A DNA stretch of 64,000 nt from Pelobates cultripes (taxonomy: Eukaryota; Chordata; Amphibia; Anura; Pelobatidae). The notes beneath the pieces were generated by a model. It was given only the letters and a program-made list of their open reading frames with translations, did not search any database and had not been told where the DNA came from. A program made the position numbers and the translations under genes. This document shows positions 1 to 8,846 of the stretch, piece by piece (the stretch's first letter is position 1; the number at the start of each line of letters is the position of its first letter). The stretch is taken from assembly GCA_933207985.1 (NCBI GenBank), contig OW240917.1:244886769-244950768 (forward strand), read 5' to 3'.

Positions 1-175
1 CTTTACCCCACTCCCTCTAGCATGTAAGCTCATTGAGCAGAGCCCTCAACCCCTCTGTTCCTGTGTGTCCAACTTGTCTGGTTACAATTACATGTCTGTT
101 CGTCCACCCATTGTAAAGCGCTGCGGTATTTGACGGCGCTCTATAAATATAATAATAATAATAATATTAATAAAT
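1..175 (+). repeat. LINE-like 3' tail ending in an AAT microsatellite
   Basis: The segment carries the phrase 'gtaaagcgctgcgg...ggcgctctataaata' followed by an (AAT)n tract. A similar phrase recurs at about 50980-51020 ('gtacagcgctgcagaat...ggcgctttacaaaa'). This form is typical of 3' tails of L2/CR1-type LINEs or their SINE derivatives in vertebrates. The family assignment is from general resemblance only. Confidence 0.45.
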
Positions 176-349
176 AATGTGACCCCATACCTCTTAGTCC
201 AATAAACCAAAACATTCTGGAACCAATAAAAATAAGCCAAATACCCTCCAATAGGGTGTGCAAGGTGGAAACATAATTATTACCCCACAACACGTACAGT
301 GTTATTCACTTAAGTATGAATTATGGGTAATTTAAAGTGAATTTCAGAT

Positions 350-784
350 TTAAAGGTACACTATAGTGTTAGGAATGCAAAGCTGTATTCCTAACACAAT
401 AGTGTCCCTACTGCTCCCCCCCTCTCCTCTAGACAAAAACCCTTTAAACACAAAAAAAAACCAACCAAACCTTAAAACATTTACCTGATTCCAGCACCGA
501 TGTCCCTCAGGCTCCTCCTCCTTAACAGTCAGCCAATGAGGGGAATCTAATGCGCCACACACACACACACACACACACACATTAGGGCTTCCCATAGGAA
601 AGCATTGACTCATCTGCAGTTTTTTAACACGCTGGACGTCCTGTGTCTGACAGACAGCCACAAGAGGCAGTCTTAGCACTGCATTGAAAACACTGCAGTT
701 TCTCTACAAGAGAAAAGGAACAGGGACATTGCACCTAGACAACTTCAATAAAAAGTGGTCTGGGTGCCTATAGTGTCCCTTTAA
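350..784. mobile_element. T2-like MITE (TTAA target site)
   Basis: The element starts TTAAAGGTACACTATAG and ends, read on the other strand, TTAAAGGGACACTATAG, giving terminal inverted repeats that include the TTAA target duplication. This matches the TTAAAGGRR ends described for the T2 MITE family of Xenopus. A (CA)n run lies at about 556-580. Its right half resembles the right half of the interrupted MITE at 20090-20400. It has no coding capacity. Confidence 0.7.
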
Positions 785-3123
785 GGCCAAAATAATCAAA
801 CTGAATACAGAACTTGGAGAATTTTTCTAAGTTGTTTATATTGGCCTTCAATTTAAAATTCACTTTGGATTCCACACAGTTAACAGATTACATTGAAAAT
901 CGCTTTACCAAATTCTGAATACTGAGGGAGCACCATTTTTTTTCATGTATATTAAGAAAAATTTGCAAATTAAAACCAATTACCTTAAAAAATTGATTCA
1001 GCGTGCTAGTGAGTCCTACATAGAGTATGAATAATTTTGCTGTCAAGTCCGGCCACCATCAACACTGATATGAAGCACAGCTATTATTGGGGTGTACTTT
1101 AGGGAGGCTCATTGATTTGAAGAGGCTATCAAACTACATTTCAGCCAGCATTTTGCCTTTTAAGGCAGGCTAGGCATTATGGGAACTGTAGTTTGCAAAT
1201 ATTTGCAGTGCCTAGATTAGGAATTATTGGTCTAGCAACTTGAACGCCATTCTCTCCTGCTTGTCGGGGCTTGAGGAAGCAGGGAGGAGATGGAACGGTG
1301 GCCATATATGTACGGAGTTTATACACAATGTATGCAGTTGTTCCATAGAAGGGTTGAACCTTGGCCGGCATGAAATGGAGATTATGAAATTATCATGTAT
1401 TATGACATCTGACAGAGAACATTTTTTATCAGCAATTTTTCTTTGCACAAACCTAATTGTACACGTGACGTACTTGACCCATTTAGTGTACACCATATAT
1501 AACTTATAAAGAGATAGTAAGGCCCTTTTGTGACAAAATTTTTGCAGCGGTCAGTGTCACAATACCAACACACATTAAATGCGATATGAAATGCAACTAT
1601 TAAGCCTGTGTTCCCTTCACAACGTAGACTGATGGACTGCCGTAATGATTGTATTTTAGATATTTATATCTCCCAACAGTTCTAGCTCTGGCTAGACAGT
1701 CCCAATTTTAGACCCCAGGTACTATTTTTTCATCTGCGAGAGGACAGTCCACTGCTCATGTGTAGATCAGATCGACTGGTTGGCAAGACTACGCTCCAGG
1801 CTGTCAAGTTAACAAGTCTACCCTCAAGCATATTGTCCTATACAACGCTTCTTTGGCAGCACCCCTTCCTGTTGCAATCTGCATGCTGAGGGTAGGATAA
1901 CTGGACAAGTACACACAATAACAGAGAAACTCACTACACGTGTTGAGTGCTTCACTCAACAGGTGAAGTGGCAGGGCAATAGTTTTATTGAACTACGGAC
2001 AAAGAACACATTGAGGGCAGTTTAGAATCATACCCCCCACTGTCACCTCCGATAACTTCTGGAAGCGAGAGAAATTTAAAAATGAACCTCGTATGCACAT
2101 TGATAATATTCGACGTAGTCTTTCTTTTCCTTCAAACTCAGTGTGAAAATCGAGCTTTCCCCTATTATGTAAACTGACGTCTCTGCTGGGAGGTTTAGTT
2201 TGTAGAGCACAATTTTCTCATTGTTTTTGTAGGTTCAGAATACTTAGAAGGAACCGTATTGTTTGTGATCAGAAACAAACATTTCAAAATTAGATGTTTA
2301 AATCAATTAGCACATTCGTGATATTAAGACTAATCAGGCACACCACTGCTTCTCAGAAGAAGTAGTGAACCTGTTTCACAACCATGCACTAAGATGTAGT
2401 GGTTGTAGTGGGTTTGGTGGTAACACCCTTAAATAAATAAATGGGGGGGAAAAAACCCAAATCAAAACAAAACAAAAATGAAAGGCATTACTTGACTAAA
2501 GCACAATATATAATAATTACAATATCAGAAGCTTACACTAATAATATTTAGGAGCAGATTTCCCGAGTAAAGTGGACAAAGAGTGCATGGGTGCACGGGT
2601 ACACCCCCCCACCCCCTCACCCCACCTCTCCCCCCACGCACTTTGCTCCTCAATTCGTGCAGTTGCAGTTTACCTGTCATATGTAATACAGGAAAACATT
2701 ATTGAATCCCAGGCATGTGGTGGGAATTTGACCTTGGTATAAATATCATCGTTGAAACGTGGATGAGACAGCCTAATTAATATTTATTGAGAGCACAGTT
2801 GTCAGAAGACAGGAGGGTAGAGCTTCTGAATTAGGGACAAGCGTATAAAAAAATCCAAGGACAACGCGGCTCTTGTCTCATCGGTACGTGAGACTAACAA
2901 AAATGAATCAGACACTCTAGTACCTTATCAGACCTAAAAATTATCATAAGACCTTCACAGAAGGAAAAGAAAATATGTTCTGATTAATCTATGAATAACC
3001 TCACTTAAAGAGGTAATTAAAAAAAAAAAAACCTCTTAAAAAGTATCTTATTTTATTTTAAAAAAATTGCTGGGTATACTTAGTACACTTACAGAGCTGT
3101 GCACACGGAGAATGCACATGTAC
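785..3123. other. Intergenic DNA, no gene recognised
   Basis: AT-rich sequence with no convincing coding frame on either strand. A short motif at about 1165-1195 ('cattatgggaactgtagtttg') is of a kind often seen in dispersed frog repeats. A C-rich run lies at about 2603-2637. Small open frames around 1177-1509 have no recognisable protein features. Confidence 0.5.
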
Positions 3124-3296
3124 TGTAGCCCCATGTAGCCAGAGCGCAGCTTAGCGGAAAAGGGCCTTGACAGGGGTTAGGAGGCGGGCATAGGAGGGAC
3201 CAAGCAGGACTGTGGGATTATGGGATGGGGGCTGGCTATTTATTAGGCAGCCATTTTAAAAAATGTGCACATTAATTTCTACCTAGCTGTGTTTGT
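3124..3296 (+). repeat. N1 split direct repeat A1 (5' end)
   Basis: Begins TGTAGCCCCATG and recurs at 9312-9485 with about one substitution and one inserted base. The repeat pair ends at 'gctgtgtttgt' in both copies. The A repeat of N4 on the - strand begins TGTAGCCCATG and continues with clear similarity, so the terminus is shared between these families. As the 5' leader it should hold the promoter, but I see no clear core element. Confidence 0.88.
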
Positions 3297-3358
3297 GTTG
3301 CCTCTTGGTTCACTGACCTGCTAGGTAGGCTTTTCTCTTTTGTCTCCTCTGCAGGGCC

Positions 3359-3904
3359 ATGGAAGAGGTGGAGCGGCTCCTGGACGGGATCCGGACGGCG
3401 GCGCGGCAACAGGGCCCAGGCTGGGCGAAGATGCATCTGGGCCCCCTGTTAGCAGCGGCAGATGGCGGCGGCTCGGGCCAGGAGGCCACCATGGCGCTTG
3501 AGCCCGGGCGCGGGGCCCGTGACTCCTTCCCTTGGCGGTCCGGCGGCTGGGGAGGAAGGCCGCGGCAGGCCTGGAGGCCGCGCGGTCGAGGCATCGCCTC
3601 CCGGCGGCCGGCCAGGGCCTCGGCAGGCGGGCTCCCGGCGGGCTGCGGCCCTGGCATCAGACGGCGCGCCCCCTGGACTGGTTGGGGCGGCGCCGGGCCC
3701 GGCGGACGCACCGGCGATGCGGCGGCCCTGCCGGGAGGCGAGCAGGCAGGCCGGGCGAGTTGTCCAGGCGGTCGGAGCGGCGGACGGTGGAGAGCGGGCC
3801 AGGAAGGCGCGGACCAGGCCCAGGACGGAGCAGGCAAGTGCAGGGGGCCCCCTTGGGGGTCCCCTTGGCGTGGGGCCCAACCTGGGGGTGCAGCCTGGGG
3901 GTAG
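3359..3904 (+). CDS. Candidate Gag N-terminal leader of N1
   Basis: This open frame starts at an ATG directly after a pyrimidine-rich tract ending in CAG (about 3336-3356). It begins MEEVERLLDGIRTAARQQ, a short amphipathic start, then becomes very Gly/Arg/Pro-rich. N2 has a comparable leader at 14234 with a hydrophobic-acidic start followed by Arg/Ser/Ala-rich repeats, which supports a conserved basic low-complexity Gag N-terminus. The frame closes at 3904, before the conserved Gag domain (from about 4990). Either an intron joins the two (an acceptor-like tttcag ends at 4592) or Gag starts at 4574. The high G content makes chance open frames likely here, so the call is weak. Confidence 0.35.
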   Translation: MEEVERLLDGIRTAARQQGPGWAKMHLGPLLAAADGGGSGQEATMALEPGRGARDSFPWRSGGWGGRPRQAWRPRGRGIASRRPARASAGGLPAGCGPGIRRRAPWTGWGGAGPGGRTGDAAALPGGEQAGRASCPGGRSGGRWRAGQEGADQAQDGAGKCRGPPWGSPWRGAQPGGAAWG

Positions 3905-4573
3905 TGTGCCTGGGGCTAAAGGGGGGGGGAGTGGGGCTCAGGTGGCTGGGGGGGACCTTCTGGGGGGACCCAGGGTAGCTCTCAGGGCCCTAGTGAGGGG
4001 GGGAGTGGGGGGGGCTCTGTGGTAGGGCTGATGGGGGCACCGGGGGGGTCCCTGGGGGTGCCTGGGGGGTCAGCGGGTCGGGTGAGGGAGGTAGGGGCGG
4101 TAGTTGGAAAGGGGGGGGTTGGTAAGAGGGCGGTGAAGCGTAGGGGGCGGGGGGTGTCAGGGGGCCACTTCCAGAGGCGGGGAGGCGCTGGGGCTGGGGG
4201 GGGCTATGCGGGTCCAGAGGCCGGGTCTAGTGGGTCGGAAGGGGGGGGGTCTGGTGACAGCTCCGGGTCGGACTCTAGCAGCGTTGGTTCTTCACCTGTG
4301 AGGGACGTGAGGTCCCTCAGGGCGCGGGAAAAAAGGGGGGCTCGGCGCAGGCGTTCTCCCTCGGGAAGTTCGGTAGAAGCCAGGTCAGGGTCATTAGGGC
4401 GGGGGCGGCAGGAGAGGGCGGCGAGGGCTGAGGGTAGGAGTCGGAGTCCCCGGGGGGGGGGGAGCGGGCTCACGGGGGGCAGCGGGAGAGTGGTGCACGG
4501 CGGGAGGCCTTGGTAGCAGGCAGGCGCTCCCTGGGTCGGGACGGGAGCCGGAGAGCACTACCCCCTGCCCAGG

Positions 4574-5734
4574 ATGTCTTCTCCTCATTTCAGGTCTCCG
4601 AGCCGTTCGTCTTCCACATTATCGAGGCACCAGGTGGGCTCCCTGGTTGGCAGGACGTCGGCGGATGTTGCGCATCCAGGTCACGCAGCGGTTGACAATG
4701 CAGCCCCGGGTACGGACGGATCGAGGGGCTTGGCCGGTGAGTCCAGAGGCCCCCTTGGGTCCAATACACTAGTTCAAACACTTCAGTCACTGCTCCACTC
4801 ATTGGGGGCTGGGGGTGGCACTTCGGGCGATGTAGGTCAGGTTTGGACGCGAGGGTCCGGCGAGGTGGGGCATGCTAGCGGGACTTCCGTGGTAGCCGCG
4901 CCCAGCGGGGAGGCGGGTGTGGAGTCCAGCCCGGGGGAGGTGGGGTGCGAACGGGCGGAATTGTCGGGAGGAGTGTCGGACGCGGCCAGGCAGCATGCTT
5001 ACGTGTCATTTGCGGGCCCGCTGGGGGTGCACCTCAAGCAGGAGGCGAAAGAAAAAATTTGGAAGGGGGAGTTCTGTGAGATATTCTCCCTTCTTCCTCT
5101 GGAGGACTTCATTGACCTCAAGGAGGAGGATAAGAAGGACGAAAAGAAGGAGGAGGAGGAAAAACGGAAGCGGTATCGAAAGATACCGAAGTCCTTTGGG
5201 AACTGGCTGAGGGCCTTCTGCGTCCTAGCCAGTGTGATAGGGGAGAAATCGCCAAGTTCTTGCTCTTCCCTATTCTGTTACTTAGATGGGATCTGGGAAG
5301 CGTATCGCACCTATGGCGGGCTGGCCTGGTGGCGGTACGACGAGCAGTTCCGGCAACGCTTGGCGGCCAATCCTGGGATGAGGTGGGACCAAATGGACCT
5401 GCCCCTGTGGATGAAGCTGATGATGGCGCAGAAGGCACAGCCCTTTCAGCATGCGGCTGGCGCAAAGGGACAGTCCGCCTCGTCGGCCGCCTTGCAGAAG
5501 GGCTTATGCTGGTCGTTCAACGAAGGTCAGTGCAAGTGGGGGGCGGCCTGCCGCTTCAAGCATGAATGCGCGGGCTGCAGTGGGACTCACGGGCTCCAGA
5601 GATGCTATAAGAAAGGTAAGTCGGGCGGAGCCGGAGCTCCTCCAGCGCCCGGGGGAAGTGGGACAGCTGCTGCCCCGGGGCCGAACCCCGGTGAGGCTCG
5701 ACGCGATGGAACCCTGGCTAAGCCGCTACGGTAA
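4574..5734 (+). CDS. Gag-like protein of Ngaro N1
   Basis: Structural nucleic-acid-binding protein of the retroelement, presumed to package element RNA. The 386-codon frame has a low-complexity N-terminal half. A conserved core follows at about residues 145-290, shared with N2, including GPLGVHL, a Lys/Glu-rich stretch, RKIPKSFGNWLRAF, CSSLFCYLD and WWRYDEQFRQRLA. The C-terminal zinc module is CWSFNEGQCKWGAACRFKH, a CCCH finger (C-x7-C-x5-C-x3-H), followed by a C-x2-C-x3-H-x4-C knuckle. Directly after the knuckle is a strong 5' splice donor (G|GTAAGT at 5616). The last 284 bases overlap pol in the +1 frame, as also seen in N2. The true start may be upstream or spliced. Confidence 0.82.
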   Translation: MSSPHFRSPSRSSSTLSRHQVGSLVGRTSADVAHPGHAAVDNAAPGTDGSRGLAGESRGPLGSNTLVQTLQSLLHSLGAGGGTSGDVGQVWTRGSGEVGHASGTSVVAAPSGEAGVESSPGEVGCERAELSGGVSDAARQHAYVSFAGPLGVHLKQEAKEKIWKGEFCEIFSLLPLEDFIDLKEEDKKDEKKEEEEKRKRYRKIPKSFGNWLRAFCVLASVIGEKSPSSCSSLFCYLDGIWEAYRTYGGLAWWRYDEQFRQRLAANPGMRWDQMDLPLWMKLMMAQKAQPFQHAAGAKGQSASSAALQKGLCWSFNEGQCKWGAACRFKHECAGCSGTHGLQRCYKKGKSGGAGAPPAPGGSGTAAAPGPNPGEARRDGTLAKPLR

Positions 5735-7283
5735 TGCAGGGGACGCAGAACTGCTTAGGTTGGGGTTTGGACAGGGGTTTTTCATCCCCTTCCGAGCGAG
5801 GGAGGGTTCGTTGTGTACGCGTAATCTAAAATCGGTAAGGGAATTTCCGGATGTGGTCCGGGAGAAGCTTAGTAAGGAGGTGCGGTTGGGCAGGATGGCA
5901 GGTCCATTCTCAGCGCCGTCGATTCAGGGCCTTAGGGTGTCACCATTAGGGGTGGTTCCCAAGAAGGAGATCGGGAAGTTTCGGCTCATTCATCACCTGT
6001 CCTATCCTAGGGGAGCGTCGGTGAATGACGATATCGATGGGGAATTGTGCTCGGTCTCTTACGCATCATTCGACCAGGCGGTCGAGCTGGTTAAGAGGGC
6101 CGGGCGTGGGGCTTTACTGGCCAAGGTGGATATCGAAGCTGCTTTTCGCTTGCTTCCGGTTCATCCGGCTTGTCACCACCTACTGGGGTGCTTCTTCGAG
6201 GGGGGCTTCTTCGTCGACTTATGTCTCCCGATGGGCTGCTCCATTTCGTGCTCCTATTTTGAGAAGTTCAGTACCTTTCTCGAATGGGTGGTGCGGATGG
6301 AGTCGGGGAACGACGCAGTGGTGCATTATTTAGATGACTTTCTCTGCGTAGGGCCGGCGGGTTCTCCCGCCTGTCGGCACCTGTTGCGGACAGTGGAGTG
6401 GGTGGCAGGCCACTTCGGGGTGCCGTTGGCGGCGGACAAGACTGAGGGCCCGACCGAGTGTCTCAGCTTCCTGGGTTTAGAGATAGATTCTGTGCGTGGG
6501 GAATGTCGGCTGCCTCTGACTAAGTTGTGCGGACTGCGCAGTACGTTGGCCGCGGTGCAGCGGGTGCGTAAGGTGACCCTGCGGCAGCTACAATCGTTGA
6601 TTGGGATGCTCAACTTTGCCTGCAGGGTGATACCCATGGGTAGGGTGTTTAGCCGCAGCCTGTCGGCAGCCACGGCGGGGGTCGGTTCTCCACACCATTT
6701 CGTTCGGGTCTCTTCCTCAATGAGGGCTGACCTGGACGTCTGGAAGGTATTTTTGCAAGACTTTAATGGGACGGTGTTCTTCCGTCAGGAGGGTGTGTCT
6801 ACGGCCGAATTGGAGCTGTTCACCGACGCATCGGGTAGCGTGGGTTTCGGGGCCTACTTCAAGGGGAGATGGTGTGCTCAGAAGTGGCCGGAAGCGTGGG
6901 GACGAAGTCCCCTCATACGGAACTTGGCTTTTCTGGAGCTGTTCCCATTGGTAGTGGCATTGGCCCTGTGGGGGGATTGTCTTCGGGACCGCAAAGTAGT
7001 CTTCTTCTCTGACAATATGTCGGTGGTGCATGCCGTCAATAACCAGTCGGCAGCATCCAAACCGGTGGTGACACTATTGCGACGTTTTGTTTTGCTTTGC
7101 ATGTCCCTTAATGTAGTTTTTCGCACGCGTCACGTGCCCGGGTATTTGAACGAGGTGGCTGATGCTCTGTCTCGTTTTCAGTGGTCCCGGTTTCGGTTGG
7201 CGGCTCCGGAGGCTCAGGAGACCGGGCAGGCGTGCCCGGACGAGATGTGGCAGCTCGGAGCATCATGCTTGGGGGACTTGTGA
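5451..7283 (+). CDS. Reverse transcriptase-RNase H polyprotein of N1
   Basis: Copies element RNA into DNA and removes the RNA strand. The frame is intact over 610 codons. RT motifs appear in order: VPKK and HHLSYP, motif A 'LAKVDIEAAFRLLPVH', motif B 'LPMGCSISCSYF', motif C HYLDDF (Tyr near residue 293), then KFxFLGLEID-like thumb sequence. RNase H follows with LFTDASG, LELFPLV, FSDNMSVV and ADALSRF, giving the expected acidic residues. The part upstream of DAMEPWLSRY at about residue 85 overlaps gag and is probably not all translated, so the start is uncertain. It lies in +1 relative to gag, implying frameshifting or a separate start. It ends 103 bases inside the YR frame. Confidence 0.92.
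   Translation: MRLAQRDSPPRRPPCRRAYAGRSTKVSASGGRPAASSMNARAAVGLTGSRDAIRKVSRAEPELLQRPGEVGQLLPRGRTPVRLDAMEPWLSRYGNAGDAELLRLGFGQGFFIPFRAREGSLCTRNLKSVREFPDVVREKLSKEVRLGRMAGPFSAPSIQGLRVSPLGVVPKKEIGKFRLIHHLSYPRGASVNDDIDGELCSVSYASFDQAVELVKRAGRGALLAKVDIEAAFRLLPVHPACHHLLGCFFEGGFFVDLCLPMGCSISCSYFEKFSTFLEWVVRMESGNDAVVHYLDDFLCVGPAGSPACRHLLRTVEWVAGHFGVPLAADKTEGPTECLSFLGLEIDSVRGECRLPLTKLCGLRSTLAAVQRVRKVTLRQLQSLIGMLNFACRVIPMGRVFSRSLSAATAGVGSPHHFVRVSSSMRADLDVWKVFLQDFNGTVFFRQEGVSTAELELFTDASGSVGFGAYFKGRWCAQKWPEAWGRSPLIRNLAFLELFPLVVALALWGDCLRDRKVVFFSDNMSVVHAVNNQSAASKPVVTLLRRFVLLCMSLNVVFRTRHVPGYLNEVADALSRFQWSRFRLAAPEAQETGQACPDEMWQLGASCLGDL
5612..5621 (+). other. Candidate 5' splice donor after the N1 zinc knuckle
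   Basis: Sequence AAAG|GTAAGT, with the exon ending at 5615 after the first base of a Gly codon (phase 1). It is a near-perfect U1 match and lies at the same codon as comparable donors in N2 (16484) and N3 (30348). The paired acceptor would be at 8231/8232. Confidence 0.55.
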
Positions 7284-8158
7284 GGGCTTCGCTGGCACCT
7301 GCCACATGGACCGCATACAGTAAGGTTTGGGGTGCCTGGGAACGTTCCTGGGAGGGGCTGGGCCAGGGGCCACAGGTGGAATCGTCACAGGACGCCTTCC
7401 TGTGGTTCATTTTTCAATTGCTGGCAAAAGGTGTGTCCCCAGCAATGGTTGATAGGACCATGGCGGCGATGGCCTTTTGGTTCAAATTCCACGGTTGGGA
7501 GGACCTCACGGAAGCGTTTGTCATTAGGCAGGCTCTCAAGGGGTATCGGAGGGGTCGGAGGGTACCGGATGCTAGGCGTCCGGTCTCGGTTCGGGTGCTT
7601 GGGAATTTACTCCACGTGCTTCCCGGAATCTGCTTTGACGGGTTTGAGGTAGCCCTGTTCAGGACAGCCTTTCTCTTGGCCTTCTTTGGTGCATTTCGGT
7701 TAGGGGAATTGGTGAGCGCCACGCGGTCGGGGTCGGGGGGTCTGCAGTTATCCGGTGTTCGCATGATCGCTGGGAACCTGGTGGTATACCTGGCTACATC
7801 CAAAACGGACGTCATGGGAAAAGGCCGGGATGTGACGCTGGGCCCCCTGCCTGGGTCATCACTGTGCCCAGTTGCGGCCGTGGCTCGGTTCTTGGAACTG
7901 AGACCGGCAGTCGGGGGGTCTTTATTGGTTCATGCCGATGGCTCCTCGCTCTCCCGTTTCCAATTTACTAAGGTGTTCCGATTGGGTCTGGGGGCGTTGG
8001 GGTTGAATGCTGCTGCCTACGGGACGCATTCCTTTCGCATAGGGGCGGCCACTGAGGCCGCGCGTCTGGGCATGGGGGACGAGTTAGTCAAAAGGATTGG
8101 GAGATGGGAATCCGCTCGGTTCCGCACGTATGTGCGCATGGGTTTGTTGGATCAGTGA
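7181..8158 (+). CDS. Tyrosine recombinase of N1
   Basis: Integrates the circular DNA copy by site-specific recombination, replacing a DDE integrase. The 325-codon frame has an N-terminal SAM-like core-binding region (about residues 30-130) and a C-terminal catalytic domain. All catalytic positions are visible: Arg in FGAFRLGELV (about 173), Lys in SKTD, HSFR (His about 283, Arg about 286), Trp in GRWES (about 309) and nucleophile Tyr in FRTYVR (about 317). The domain is apparently competent. The frame is -1 relative to pol, the same relation as in N2. The ATG at 7181 overlaps the pol end by 103 bases, and the real start may be at the methionine of SIMLGG. Confidence 0.93.
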   Translation: MVPVSVGGSGGSGDRAGVPGRDVAARSIMLGGLVRASLAPATWTAYSKVWGAWERSWEGLGQGPQVESSQDAFLWFIFQLLAKGVSPAMVDRTMAAMAFWFKFHGWEDLTEAFVIRQALKGYRRGRRVPDARRPVSVRVLGNLLHVLPGICFDGFEVALFRTAFLLAFFGAFRLGELVSATRSGSGGLQLSGVRMIAGNLVVYLATSKTDVMGKGRDVTLGPLPGSSLCPVAAVARFLELRPAVGGSLLVHADGSSLSRFQFTKVFRLGLGALGLNAAAYGTHSFRIGAATEAARLGMGDELVKRIGRWESARFRTYVRMGLLDQ

Positions 8159-8212
8159 TGCGGGCTGTATCGGTCGGGGGGTGGGCCCCGGTATGGGTAT
8201 GGGTGTTTACGT

Positions 8213-8233
8213 TGTTTCCCTTCTTCCCCAGGT
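8213..8233 (+). other. Candidate 3' splice acceptor before the N1 SGNH domain
   Basis: A pyrimidine-rich tract ends in CCCCAG at 8231, and the following exon starts GT. Joined to the phase-1 donor at 5615 it restores a Gly codon and reads straight into the AWIVGHS block of the hydrolase. Equivalent acceptors occur before SGNH in N2, N4 and N6. Confidence 0.55.
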
Positions 8234-8825
8234 TGTGTCGCATGGATTGTGGGCCATTCCTTCATCGTTTGGGCCGGACGGAGAGCTGCAGCTCGAGCCC
8301 AGGGCCAACAGCTGGGCTTCCCGAAAGACCTCCTAACAGTGCGATGGTTGGGCTTTAAGGGGTTTGGCTGGGGCGACGTGTGCGGGGCAATAATTCGGAT
8401 GGTAGCAGGCGGGGCGAGGCCAGATATGCTAGTTCTGCACGCCGGGGGGCAATGACCTGGGCCTCATCCCGCAACGTCGGTTGGTTAAATGGATGAAGCA
8501 GGACCTGAACAGGTTGTTCGATCTGCTTCCCGGGGTGATGCTGGTGTGGTCTGAGATCGTTCCGAGGCGTCGGTGGCGACACGCGAGGGACCCAGTGGCC
8601 ATCGACAGATGCAGGGGAAAAGTTAACAGCTTGATGGCAAGCTTCGTGAGGAAATTGGGGGGCGTGGTAGTGAGGCACGTAGAATTGGAAGGCGGGCTGC
8701 CGGGTTATTACCACACGGACGGTGTTCATCTTTCAGCGGTGGGTCTGGATTTGCTGAACTTGGGTTTGCAGGAGGGGATGCAGAGGGCTCTCTTTCTTCG
8801 GGGTGGCGGAGCTCGGTCGGCTTGA
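8232..8825 (+). pseudogene. SGNH/GDSL-like hydrolase domain of N1, frameshifted
   Basis: Encodes an SGNH-fold esterase-like domain, as reported for Ngaro elements; its substrate is unknown. Visible blocks are IVGHSFIVWAG (block I, nucleophile Ser), a Gly in GFKGFGW (block II position), HAGG-NDLG (block III, Asn) and DGVHLS (block V, Asp and His). A run of six G at 8444-8449 shifts the frame exactly between the two Gly codons and the Asn, so the first part stops at 8455 and the rest continues to 8825. There is no convincing ATG before block I, but a splice acceptor precedes it, so the domain is probably expressed as a 3' exon. The G run could be a real mutation or a sequencing error. Confidence 0.8.
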
Positions 8826-8846
8826 GGGGTCAAGGTCCGAGCTTGT

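Noticed and set aside
3310..4516. Many overlapping Gly/Arg/Pro-rich frames on both strands
   Set aside because: High GC content removes stop codons. Only the + strand frame starting at 3359 has positional support as a Gag leader.
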